A stretch of DNA of 64,000 bases, from NCBI GenBank assembly GCA_019509785.1, contig JAEKLQ010000028.1:1-64000 (forward strand). The letters run 5' to 3'. Position numbers and translations under genes: made by a program. Below are positions 7,412 through 15,293 of this stretch, piece by piece. The notes beneath the pieces are model-generated. The model was given only the letters and a program-made list of their open reading frames with translations. It did not search any database and was not told where the DNA came from. The stretch's first letter is position 1. Each line of letters opens with the position of its first letter. The stretch is from Fibrobacterota bacterium (lineage in GTDB: Bacteria; Fibrobacterota; Fibrobacteria; UBA11236).

Positions 7412-9847
7412 ATGAAGACTACGAGGATCGGGATATGCGGCGTCATGCTGCTGACGGCTTGCCTGTTCGATGGAAAACAGGCTAACCGGGGTTCGGTGGT
7501 CGACAATGAGCTGGCTGGACAGCTTTTTCTCGGGGACGGCAGTGCCGCCGCGGGAGCCCGCGTTCGGGTGTATCAGGTCAACCACATCCCGGACTCTTCC
7601 GCCGCGGCCTACGTGACCACCACGGACCATGCAGGCCGTTATACCCTCGCTTCCCTGCCGGAGGGAGAATACAACATCCTCGGCGATAGGGATGGTCTCT
7701 ATTCCTACCAGGATTCCGTCTCGGTGGGCGGAACGTCCGACTCCCTTCCTTCCGATACCCTTGAAGTTCCCGGCAGCCTCGCCGGATTCGTCGGGCTTGA
7801 ACCCAACGACAACCCGCGATCCGCGATCGTACAAGTTCTCGGGACCAATAATTTCGTCAACGTCAACGAGGATGGAAGCTTCAGGCTGGAAAACCTTGCG
7901 GCCGGACGGTACCGCTTGAAAGTGGTGACCACTCAACCCAATTACACTCCCCTGTTCGTCCCGCTCTTGGCTCGGACCGGGTACCAGGATACCCTGGCGG
8001 ATACCTTGCGGCTGCCATATACCGGAATACCGGTGGTGACTGGAATGAGGGCTACCTATGATACCTTGAACGGCATAGTCCACCTCACGTGGGATCCGGT
8101 CAAGTACGTCAATCTGTCGCAATATCTGGTGTTCCGCGATTCGTCCGCGACTATCGAGCTTTCCCGGCAATCCATCGGCTTGGCGACGGAAACGGCTTTT
8201 TCCGATACCCTACTCTTGCCTTCCCGCCACGGACTTTTCACGCAGCAGGATACGACCGATCGCCACCTTGAGTACCGTATCAAGGTTCGCAGCAAATCGG
8301 ATACGGTAGGCGCGAACTTCGGCTTCGTGCCCCTATTCGCCGTGGCGCCCGCCAAAGTACGGACCTTCCTAAGCCTGGATGTCGTAAAGGTCACTTGGGA
8401 TTCCGCTATCAACGCGGATTCAACCATCCTGGCTGCGCACCTCAGCAATTTAATCCGGGGTTTGACGGAGATTTCGTGGGCCTTGGGCAGTCCGGATTCG
8501 GTTGTCAAAGTCCGGTCCCTAAACGGGCTCCATACGCTTACCGACTCTCTGGGGTTTAACTGGTCTGCGCAGGGGCCTTATAAGGCGTATGTGAAGGTGA
8601 GAGATTCCCTCGGATTGATTTGGGAGGATAGCCTTTCCATTCACGGAAACAGCGCGCCTAGCATCGGCGGAAATCCGGCTACACGCATACGGGTGGGCCA
8701 GGAATTCCTTTTCACGCCCGCCTTCGCGGACCCGGATAGCGATGCTTTGCGATTTTCCGCTACGGCGCTTCCGTACTGGCTCACGTTGAACTCCGCCACC
8801 GGGCAATTGCGAGGCACGCCCAAAAGCCAGGATAGCGGGACATACTCCGGCGTGACGCTCAAGGTCACCGATGGAAGGCGGGAAGCGTTCTTGCCGCCCT
8901 TCGATCTCAAGGTGAGCGAAAACCCCTGGATCCTGCGCCGAGACGTACCCGCTGTTGGCGCCAGCGGTTTTTATGCGCATTACTTCCTGCCCATAGCCGG
9001 GAAAATCTATGCGGGCGTAACCTATGCAATGCATGATCTCAGCCCAGATACCCTGTTAATCTATGACCCGTCGACGAATAGCTGGTCGGGCCGGAAGCTT
9101 CCCTTTGCGCCTTACAACACATCGCCCCAGGCGCTGAACGGGAGAATCTTCTATCTGGCCCCCGGCAAAGCCATGCGCTCCTATGATCCCATTGCCGATT
9201 CGATGCGAACCTTGACTTCTTCTCCAATCGCCGACCCGGGCATCTACGGCCGATCGGCCGTGTCGGAAGGCAAATACTATTACATGTGCGGCGGCACGGA
9301 TGGCGATTGCGGAAACGGATCCAGTGCGGATGGACTAGCGGTGTATGACCCGGGTTCGAACGCGTGGACGCTTAAATCCCCGCCCCCTTTCAAGTCGAAG
9401 CGGATCCTGCGCCTAGGTACGCCGGTCGGCGTGGGCGGCAAAATCTATCTCGTCGGAAGCTATCCGGCCGACACGGATCCGGCAATCACGAATTTTCCTT
9501 CCAGATCGGTATTGGTTTATGATCCGGCCACGGATGCATGGAGCGATGGTCCGGGTATGGATTGGGCGGTCGCGGGGGGAGGTACATGCGTTGCGGGTAA
9601 TAAGCTATTCGTTGCGGGCGGCGAGTCCGGCGACAATAATTTCGGCCCAGTTCCCACAAGCGGTATGGATGAATTCGATCCCGCAGCCGGAGCCTGGACT
9701 GGGAAGACGGATATGATCGCGAAAATCGGTTCCCCCTTATGCGCGGAAGTCGGAGGGAGATTTTATGTCCTGAACCGCAGGGACGAATCGGTTTCCAATT
9801 CGAATTTCTTATTGCTGGAATATGATCCGAGCAAAGACGGTCCGTGA
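7412..9847 (+). CDS. Lipoprotein with carboxypeptidase-regulatory, Ig-like and kelch modules
   Basis: Surface or periplasmic lipoprotein of 811 residues. The signal peptide has lipobox LLTAC (Cys about 17). A carboxypeptidase-regulatory/SdrD-like domain follows (about 30-95; AGARVRVYQVN..GRYTLASLPEGEYNI) and a second one (about 115-175). A fibronectin-like region comes next, then a putative Ig domain of the He_PIG type around residues 415-505 (DPDSDALRFSATALPYWLTL, ATGQLRGTP). The C-terminal third consists of kelch-like beta-propeller repeats with LIYDPSTNSWSGR, AVYDPGSNAWTLK and LVYDPATDAWSDG signatures. Coupling with a TIGR02147 gene is a pattern consistent with Fibrobacter loci. Likely role: carbohydrate or surface binding; no enzymatic motif is seen. 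Confidence 0.75.
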   Translation: MKTTRIGICGVMLLTACLFDGKQANRGSVVDNELAGQLFLGDGSAAAGARVRVYQVNHIPDSSAAAYVTTTDHAGRYTLASLPEGEYNILGDRDGLYSYQDSVSVGGTSDSLPSDTLEVPGSLAGFVGLEPNDNPRSAIVQVLGTNNFVNVNEDGSFRLENLAAGRYRLKVVTTQPNYTPLFVPLLARTGYQDTLADTLRLPYTGIPVVTGMRATYDTLNGIVHLTWDPVKYVNLSQYLVFRDSSATIELSRQSIGLATETAFSDTLLLPSRHGLFTQQDTTDRHLEYRIKVRSKSDTVGANFGFVPLFAVAPAKVRTFLSLDVVKVTWDSAINADSTILAAHLSNLIRGLTEISWALGSPDSVVKVRSLNGLHTLTDSLGFNWSAQGPYKAYVKVRDSLGLIWEDSLSIHGNSAPSIGGNPATRIRVGQEFLFTPAFADPDSDALRFSATALPYWLTLNSATGQLRGTPKSQDSGTYSGVTLKVTDGRREAFLPPFDLKVSENPWILRRDVPAVGASGFYAHYFLPIAGKIYAGVTYAMHDLSPDTLLIYDPSTNSWSGRKLPFAPYNTSPQALNGRIFYLAPGKAMRSYDPIADSMRTLTSSPIADPGIYGRSAVSEGKYYYMCGGTDGDCGNGSSADGLAVYDPGSNAWTLKSPPPFKSKRILRLGTPVGVGGKIYLVGSYPADTDPAITNFPSRSVLVYDPATDAWSDGPGMDWAVAGGGTCVAGNKLFVAGGESGDNNFGPVPTSGMDEFDPAAGAWTGKTDMIAKIGSPLCAEVGGRFYVLNRRDESVSNSNFLLLEYDPSKDGP

Positions 9848-9912
9848 ATAACGGATCGCCATCCTTCCGGAATGGATGCCAAGGGAAGACCACAGCCGGA
9901 GTATTTGGAAAT

Positions 9913-9940
9913 AAAAAGCCCGGGCCCAGTGACCCCGGGC
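9913..9940 (-). terminator. Distal intrinsic terminator after tRNA-Pro
   Basis: Stem GCCCGGG/CCCGGGC with a 9-base loop, followed on the minus strand by TTTTTATT. It lies downstream of a second terminator, giving a tandem arrangement between the convergent lipoprotein and tRNA genes. Confidence 0.6.
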
Positions 9941-9948
9941 ATATCCCT

Positions 9949-9981
9949 AAAAAGCGAAACCCCCTCGGGAAGGGGGTTTCG
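9949..9981 (-). terminator. Intrinsic terminator after tRNA-Pro
   Basis: On the minus strand, CGAAACCCCCT pairs with AGGGGGTTTCG across a 5-base loop and is followed by CTTTTT. It begins 14 bases after the encoded CCA of the tRNA. Confidence 0.8.
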
Positions 9982-9994
9982 AATCAGAGAGAGT

Positions 9995-10071
9995 TGGTCG
10001 GGATGGCGGGATTTGAACCCACGACCCCTTGCTCCCGAAGCAAGTGCTCTACCAGGCTGAGCCACATCCCG
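9995..10071 (-). tRNA. tRNA-Pro (anticodon CGG)
   Basis: A full cloverleaf can be drawn: acceptor CGGGATG/CATCCCG, D arm with GGCTCAGCCTGGTAGAGC, anticodon arm CTTGC-TTCGGGA-GCAAG giving anticodon CGG, and T arm with GTGGGTTCAAATCCCGC. The 3' CCA is encoded, unlike in the tRNA-Ser and tRNA-Val genes of this window. Confidence 0.95.
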
Positions 10072-10151
10072 TCGACCAAGGGCCACCAAAGTTAGCATAG
10101 GCCCCCGGAACTGCCAACCGCCAGGGCCCTTTGCCCGCGTATTTCTTCCCC

Positions 10152-10197
10152 AAAAAGAAAGACGGGCCCCTCCGATTCGGAAGGACCCGCCTTTTTT
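10152..10197. terminator. Bidirectional terminator after the distal amt gene
   Basis: Imperfect stem around CGGGCCCCTCCG-ATTC-GGAAGGACCCG, followed on the plus strand by CCTTTTTT and on the minus strand by TCTTTCTTTTT. It lies about 120 bases past the stop of the minus-strand ammonium transporter gene, where it would end that transcript. Confidence 0.6.
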
Positions 10198-10318
10198 CGC
10201 ACCGGCCGAAGACCCAGGTCTCCGCGGGGTTCGCCCCTCGGCGGCGTCCAGCCGCCTTAGCCGTTGCTTTTTCCTTCTCAAGTGGAGATACCCTTCGGGA
10301 TGCTCCACCGAGCGGTTA

Positions 10319-11821
10319 TTACTCCTCCGAGTAGTGATACCCGGCTTCGCCGTGGTCGATGAAGTCGAGGCCCTGCAGTTCCTCGTCGTGCGACGGGCGC
10401 AGTCCCACGATCACCTTCACGATGAAGGCCAGCACGGTGGTGCCGATCACGGCCAACGCGATGGTCAGGCCGATGGCCTTGAGCTGTTCGATCCAAAGGG
10501 TGTTGCCCACGATGCCTTTGAGGTTCGTGTTGAGGTTGGCATTCACGTCGGCGGTGGCAAGGAAACCGGTGAGCAAGGCGCCCAAGGTTCCGCCCACGCC
10601 GTGCACGCCGAAGGTATCCAGCGCATCGTCATACTTGAAGATGGCCTTCAACTGGGTCACGGCCAGGAACGGGATCACCGCGGCGAGCACGCCGATGATG
10701 ACCGCGCCCGTGGAGTTCACGAAGCCGGTGGCGGGAGTGATGACGACGAGGCCGGCCACGGCGCCCGAGCAGAAGCCGAGGACGGTGGGCTTGCCCTTGA
10801 AGATCCATTCCATCATGGGCCAGACGGCGCAAGCGACGGCGGTGGCGAGGGTGGTGGTCATGAACGCGTTGGCGGCGACCACGTCCGAGGCGACGGCGGA
10901 ACCGGCGTTGAAGCCATACCAGCCGACCCACAGCATGCCCGTGCCGATGGCGGTGAGCGTAAGGCTATGCGGGGCGAAGTGCTTGTTGCCGAAACCGACG
11001 CGCTTGCCCAGGATGAGGCAGAGCACCAAGGCGGACCAGCCCGAGGACATATGCACCACGGTACCGCCGGCGAAATCGATGGCCTTGATCTTGGCGGCGG
11101 CGTTCCACACGCCGTTCATGAAGCCGTCGGCGCCCCACACCATGTGGGCGAGGGGGAAGTAGACCACCAGCATCCATCCCAGGATGAAAAGCATGATGGC
11201 GCTGTATTTCATGCGCTCGGCGATGGCGCCGATGATCAGGGCCGGGGTGATGATGGCGAACATCAACTGGTACATGGAGAAGACGTTATGCGAGACCCAA
11301 TACGCGTAATCGGTATTGGGCGCGCTGGTGACGCCCTTCAGGAAGGCGAACGACAGGCCGCCCAGGAAAGGCGAGCCATGCGCGAAGGTGAAGCTGTACC
11401 CGAAGGCCCACCACAGAATGGTGATCATGCCCGCGCAGCCGAAGCATTGCGCGATCACGGACAGGACGTTTTTGGTGCGGACCAGGCCGCCGTAGAAGAG
11501 GAAAAGGCCGGGCAAGGTCATGAACAGAACCAAGGCCGCCGAAGCCATCATCCAGGCGTTATGGCCGGGACCCGGAACTCCGGTCAGCTTGGTGGGCGCC
11601 GAGTTCGTGATATAGGCTTCCAGATCCGCGATGCGGACCAGGGTGGCCGAATCCACCGTGGTCGCGGGAGCCGCGGCTGCAGGTGCCGCTGGGGCGGCGG
11701 TCGCCGTGGCCGGGGCGGCGGCGGGGGCAGTGTCGGCGAAGCTTGCCGTTGCGCCTAGCAGGCTTAGGGTAAGCACCCAGCATGCAACGAGCTTGGATCT
11801 TAGGTTCATTGGTATCCTCAT
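10319..11821 (-). CDS. amt: Ammonium transporter Amt (distal copy)
   Basis: Inner-membrane ammonium channel, 500 residues from ATG 11821 (ATG 11809 is an alternative). The protein has a cleavable signal peptide (about 1-30, ..ATASFAD) and an Ala/Pro linker, then eleven expected transmembrane segments. Amt/Rh hallmarks are GLFLFYGGLVRTKNVLS, DFAGGTVVHMSSGWSAL, VGWYGFNAGSA, GLVVITPATGFV and FGVHGVGGTLGALLTG. It closely resembles the neighbouring upstream copy, indicating a tandem duplication. A terminator and a sigma-54-type promoter separate it from that copy, so it can be transcribed alone. SD GAGGAA lies 8 bases before ATG 11821. The longer frame opening at 12004 would start upstream of that promoter and is not used. 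Confidence 0.93.
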   Translation of the reverse strand: MRIPMNLRSKLVACWVLTLSLLGATASFADTAPAAAPATATAAPAAPAAAAPATTVDSATLVRIADLEAYITNSAPTKLTGVPGPGHNAWMMASAALVLFMTLPGLFLFYGGLVRTKNVLSVIAQCFGCAGMITILWWAFGYSFTFAHGSPFLGGLSFAFLKGVTSAPNTDYAYWVSHNVFSMYQLMFAIITPALIIGAIAERMKYSAIMLFILGWMLVVYFPLAHMVWGADGFMNGVWNAAAKIKAIDFAGGTVVHMSSGWSALVLCLILGKRVGFGNKHFAPHSLTLTAIGTGMLWVGWYGFNAGSAVASDVVAANAFMTTTLATAVACAVWPMMEWIFKGKPTVLGFCSGAVAGLVVITPATGFVNSTGAVIIGVLAAVIPFLAVTQLKAIFKYDDALDTFGVHGVGGTLGALLTGFLATADVNANLNTNLKGIVGNTLWIEQLKAIGLTIALAVIGTTVLAFIVKVIVGLRPSHDEELQGLDFIDHGEAGYHYSEE

Positions 11822-11917
11822 CTTGGGTTCCTCGATTAGGGAGTCGTCGTCCTTCCAGCGGCCTCGATCATGGTCTGTCTTCCAGCGGCCTGACCCTGGA
11901 TATGCGAGTAAGGCTTT

Positions 11918-11933
11918 AGCATTGGTCATGCCA
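11918..11933 (-). promoter_or_regulatory. Sigma-54-type promoter of the distal amt gene
   Basis: On the minus strand TGGCAT-GACCA-ATGCT gives the invariant GG-N10-GC spacing of a -24/-12 promoter (consensus TGGCAC-N5-TTGCW). The predicted start near 11907 leaves an 86-base leader to ATG 11821. That leader carries a 13-base direct repeat (AGGCCGCTGGAAG) at 11852-11864 and 11880-11892. Confidence 0.65.
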
Positions 11934-11995
11934 AAGACGTAAATCGGCCTCTTTGGAGGCAAAATGGAAACCGGATTGGGATGGACGGTCAGATA

Positions 11996-12056
11996 TGTCA
12001 TCAATTGTCAATTCATATTGTCAATTGCGGGAATTGTAAATCCAGATTGTGACAAT
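11996..12056 (-). promoter_or_regulatory. ATTGTCA motif array (putative enhancer) upstream of amt
   Basis: Clustered copies: TGTCA at 11996-12000, ATTGTCAATT at 12004-12013 and again at 12017-12026 (13-base period), ATTGTAAAT at 12033-12041, and the palindrome ATTGT-G-ACAAT at 12046-12056. The array sits 63-123 bases upstream of the sigma-54-type site, the usual position for enhancer-binding-protein sites. Confidence 0.55.
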
Positions 12057-12072
12057 TCTGGTTTTATTGGGG

Positions 12073-12097
12073 AAAAGCCGGCCCAAAAAGGCCGGCT
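12073..12097 (-). terminator. Intrinsic terminator between the two amt genes
   Basis: On the minus strand AGCCGGCC-TTTTTG-GGCCGGCT is followed by TTTCC. It lies 30 bases after the stop of the upstream amt copy and would end the urt-amt transcript. Confidence 0.75.
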
Positions 12098-12126
12098 CGG
12101 GAATCAGCTGAACAATACCCCGAAAA

Positions 12127-13680
12127 TCAGGCGAATGTCTTCTCGTTGGCGGGAGACGAATGGCCCATGGCTTCTTCGTAATGATATCCGGCTTCGCCAT
12201 GCTCGGACAAGTCCAGTCCCTGGAACTCGGATTCGGCAGAGGGACGCAGACCGACCACGGCCTTGATGATATAGGCCAGGACGGCGGTGCCCACCATGGC
12301 CAGAAGCATGGTAATCCCGATGGCTTTGAGCTGTTCGATCCACAGGGTATGCCCGACTATGTCCTTGAGGTTGGTGGGGAGGTTGCCGTTCACGTCGGCG
12401 GTGGCCAGGATGCCGGTGAGGAAGGCGCCCATGGTGCCGCCCACGCCATGCACGCCGAAGGTATCGAGCGCATCATCGTACTTGAAGATGTTCTTGAGCC
12501 AGCTGCAGGCCAGGAAGGGCACGATGCCGGCGGCGATGCCGATGATGACCGCGCCGTTGGAGTTCACGAAGCCGGTGGCCGGGGTGATGACGACGAGGCC
12601 GGCCACGGCGCCCGAGCAGAAGCCGAGCACGGTGGGCTTGCCCTTGAAGATCCATTCCATCATCGGCCAAACGAAGGACGCGACGGCGGTGGCGAGGGTG
12701 GTGGTCATGAACGCGTTGGCGGCGATGCCGTCGGCGGCGACGGCGGACCCGGCGTTGAATCCGTACCAGCCGACCCACAGCATGCCCGTTCCGACCATGG
12801 TGAGGACCACGCTATGCGGCGCGAAGCTGCGTTGCCCGAAGCCCATGCGTTTCCCGAGGATGAGGCAGAGCACCAAGGCGGACCAGCCCGAGGACATATG
12901 CACCACGGTACCGCCGGCGAAATCGATGGCCTTGATCTTGGCGGCGGCGTTCCAAACGCCGTTCATCAGGCCGTCGGCGCCCCACACCATATGGGCCAGC
13001 GGGAAATAGACCACCAGCATCCAGCCGGTGCAGAACAGCATGATGGCGCTGTATTTCATGCGCTCGGCGACTGCGCCCACGATCAAGGCCGGGGTGATGA
13101 TGGCGAACATCAATTGGTACATCGAGAAAACGTTCTGCGAGACCCAATACGAATAATTGGTGTTGGGAACGCTGGTAACGCCTTTCAGGAAAGCGAAGTG
13201 CAGTCCGCCGACTATGGGGGACCCGCTATCGAAGGTGAGGCTGTACCCGAAGGCCCACCAGAGCAAGGTGACCATTCCGGTGATCCCCAGGCATTGGGCG
13301 AGCACGGAAAGCACGTTCTTCGTCCTCACCAGACCACCATAAAACAGGGCCAGGCCCGGCAAGGTCATGAACAGGACCAGGGCGGAGCATATCATCATGA
13401 ATCCGTTGTGGCCGGGGCCGGCGACGCCGGTCAGCTTCACGGGAGCCGCGTTGTTCATATAGGCGGCGAAATCCGGATCGGTGGGGGCCGAAGGCGCGGC
13501 GGTTGCCGGGGCAGCAGCCACCGGGGCCGCGGCCGGGGCGCTGGCGGAAGCCGATGCGGAGGCAGGGGGCGGTGTCGCCGCGGCGGGCTGATCGGCGAAG
13601 GCCGCGGCGGCGGCGGAAAGGCCCAGGGCGAGGGCCCAAGCGGCCAGGGTTTTCGGGTTGAGTAGCCTGAACGTTACCAT
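12127..13680 (-). CDS. amt: Ammonium transporter Amt (urt-linked copy)
   Basis: Ammonium channel of 517 residues with the same plan as the downstream copy: signal peptide (about 1-29), a longer Ala/Pro/Ser linker, and the Amt core (ALFYGGLVRTKNVLS, DFAGGTVVHMSSG, FGVHGVGGTMGAFLTG). The C-terminal tail is longer than in the other copy. It starts 34 bases after urtE, so it is probably the last gene of the urtABCDE transcript, linking urea and ammonium uptake. SD AAGGA lies about 8 bases before the ATG. Why two near-identical copies are kept under separate promoters is not evident from sequence. Confidence 0.93.
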   Translation of the reverse strand: MVTFRLLNPKTLAAWALALGLSAAAAAFADQPAAATPPPASASASASAPAAAPVAAAPATAAPSAPTDPDFAAYMNNAAPVKLTGVAGPGHNGFMMICSALVLFMTLPGLALFYGGLVRTKNVLSVLAQCLGITGMVTLLWWAFGYSLTFDSGSPIVGGLHFAFLKGVTSVPNTNYSYWVSQNVFSMYQLMFAIITPALIVGAVAERMKYSAIMLFCTGWMLVVYFPLAHMVWGADGLMNGVWNAAAKIKAIDFAGGTVVHMSSGWSALVLCLILGKRMGFGQRSFAPHSVVLTMVGTGMLWVGWYGFNAGSAVAADGIAANAFMTTTLATAVASFVWPMMEWIFKGKPTVLGFCSGAVAGLVVITPATGFVNSNGAVIIGIAAGIVPFLACSWLKNIFKYDDALDTFGVHGVGGTMGAFLTGILATADVNGNLPTNLKDIVGHTLWIEQLKAIGITMLLAMVGTAVLAYIIKAVVGLRPSAESEFQGLDLSEHGEAGYHYEEAMGHSSPANEKTFA

Positions 13681-13714
13681 ACGGACTTCCTTGTTGGAGG
13701 TGGACGGACGGGAT

Positions 13715-14476
13715 TCAGAAAGCCAGATGCTTTTTAACGCTGGCCTCGGTGAGGCCGGCGGTATCTCCTTCGAGCACGACGGTGCCCCGTTCCATGATGG
13801 AATAGCGATCGCCCAGGCGCCGCGCGAATTCCAGGTATTGTTCCACGAGCAGGATGGCGATCCCGCCTTTGGCCTTGAGGCCCATGAGCACGCGTTCGAT
13901 GTCGTCGATGATGGAAGGCTGGATGCCCTCGGTGGGTTCGTCGAGCAAGAGCACCTTGGGTTTGCCCAGCAGGGCGCGGGCGATGGCCAGTTGCTGCTGC
14001 TGGCCGCCGGAGAGGTTTCCGCCCAGGCGCTTGCGCATGTCCTTGAGGAACGGGAACAACCCGTAGGCTTCGTCCTCGGGCAGGGATTTGCGCCCGTCGG
14101 GCCGGGCCTGCAGGCCCAGGAACAGATTCTCTTCGATGCTGAGCTTGGGGAATATTTCGCGGCCTTGCGGCACGTAAGCGACGCCGGACCGGGCCCGTTT
14201 CTCGGGCGGCAGCTTGTTCAGCGTCTTGCCTTCGAAGCGGATCTCGCCGCGGCGGGCGGGCAAAAGGCCCATGATGGCCTTCAGCAAGGTCGTCTTGCCG
14301 ACCCCGTTGCGGCCCATCAGCGCGGTGATGGTGCCCGGGCGGAGAGACAGGTTCACTTCGCGTAGGACTTGGCTTTCGCCATAAAAAACGTCCAGGCCTT
14401 TCACCTCCAGGGCGGTGGTGGCTGATCTGGATGCGATGGCCGGCGCGGTAGCCGGGAGCAGGGCGGAGTCAGGCAT
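13715..14476 (-). CDS. urtE: Urea ABC transporter ATP-binding protein UrtE
   Basis: ABC ATPase of the LivF-like branch, 253 residues. Walker A is GRNGVGKTTLLK, the signature is LSGGQQQQLAIARAL, Walker B is VLLLDEPTEGIQPSII and the switch His-equivalent region is LLVEQYLEF. The segment EGIQPSII is typical of UrtE. The first 20 residues (Ala/Pro-rich) are poorly conserved, so a later start is possible. Its start overlaps the urtD stop by 8 bases. It would pair with UrtD to energise urea import through UrtB and UrtC. Confidence 0.92.
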   Translation of the reverse strand: MPDSALLPATAPAIASRSATTALEVKGLDVFYGESQVLREVNLSLRPGTITALMGRNGVGKTTLLKAIMGLLPARRGEIRFEGKTLNKLPPEKRARSGVAYVPQGREIFPKLSIEENLFLGLQARPDGRKSLPEDEAYGLFPFLKDMRKRLGGNLSGGQQQQLAIARALLGKPKVLLLDEPTEGIQPSIIDDIERVLMGLKAKGGIAILLVEQYLEFARRLGDRYSIMERGTVVLEGDTAGLTEASVKKHLAF

Positions 14477-15293
14477 GGGCCCCTCCCGTGACGGAACCTG
14501 CTCCTGCCATGGCGGCGTTCACCGGTTTAGCCGCGCGCTCGTTGCGGGTTCCGTGGGACCGGCCCAGATAACGTTCGATCACCTGCGGATCCTCCTGCAC
14601 CTTCTCGATGGGCCCTTCCGTCAGGATCTTCCCTTCGCAGAGCACGGTCACCTGGCGGGCCAATTGCTTCACGAACTCCATGTCATGCTCGATGACGATG
14701 ATGGAATGCTTCTCGGCCAACTCCGTCAGGAGGCGCCCCGTCTTCGCGGTCTCCTCGTCGGTCATGCCCGCAGCAGGCTCGTCGATGAGCAGCAGCTTGG
14801 GATCCTGCAGGATGAGCATGCCGATTTCCAGCCATTGCTTTTGCCCGTGGGAGAGGAAGGAGGCGTCCATTCCCAGGCAGTCGGCCAGGCCCACGGTCTC
14901 GGCCACTTCCTCGATGCGGTCATTCCCCTGCGGCGAGAGCTTGTAGAACAAGGAGCGCCAGACGCGGCGATCGGTCTTGAGGGCCAAGAGCAGATTGTCG
15001 AACACGGATAGGCTGCCGAATACGGAAGGCGTCTGGAACTTGCGGCCCACGCCCAGCTCCACGATCTGCTGTTCGTTGAGCTTGGTCAGATCCTTCCCGT
15101 CCATCTCGGCGCTACCGGATTGGGGTTTGGTCTTTCCGCAGAGCACGTCCATGAAGGTGGTTTTGCCCGCCCCGTTGGGCCCGATCACGACCCGCAATTC
15201 CTTTTCCTGTAGTTCGAAATAGGCGATGTCGAGGGCCTTGAATCCGTCGAAGGAGACCATTAAGTCTTCGACTTGCAGGATGCGCTTGCTCAT
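14469..15293 (-). CDS. urtD: Urea ABC transporter ATP-binding protein UrtD
   Basis: ABC ATPase of the LivG-like branch, 274 residues. Walker A is GPNGAGKTTFMD; Walker B is KLLLIDEPAAGMTDEE and is followed by IIVIEHDMEFV. The signature region reads LSHGQKQWLEIGM, the form seen in UrtD proteins. ATG 15293 overlaps the urtC stop (ATGA); the longer open frame to 15698 runs through urtC in another frame and is not used. The C-terminal 30 residues after RYLGRS form a variable tail. Confidence 0.92.
   Translation of the reverse strand: MSKRILQVEDLMVSFDGFKALDIAYFELQEKELRVVIGPNGAGKTTFMDVLCGKTKPQSGSAEMDGKDLTKLNEQQIVELGVGRKFQTPSVFGSLSVFDNLLLALKTDRRVWRSLFYKLSPQGNDRIEEVAETVGLADCLGMDASFLSHGQKQWLEIGMLILQDPKLLLIDEPAAGMTDEETAKTGRLLTELAEKHSIIVIEHDMEFVKQLARQVTVLCEGKILTEGPIEKVQEDPQVIERYLGRSHGTRNERAAKPVNAAMAGAGSVTGGAHA

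Noticed and set aside
9763-10308. 181-residue minus-strand frame
   Set aside because: It runs through tRNA-Pro and two terminators, so it is not a protein gene.
10334-11758. 474-residue plus-strand frame opposite the distal amt gene
   Set aside because: Low-complexity His/Gly/Glu-rich translation exactly antisense to the conserved Amt protein; a GC-skewed shadow frame.
11822-12004. N-terminal extension of the distal Amt protein back to 12004
   Set aside because: It would begin upstream of the predicted promoter and precede a clear signal peptide and Shine-Dalgarno at 11821.
12160-13665. 501-residue plus-strand frame opposite the second amt gene
   Set aside because: Same type of antisense shadow; no start signal or recognisable protein.
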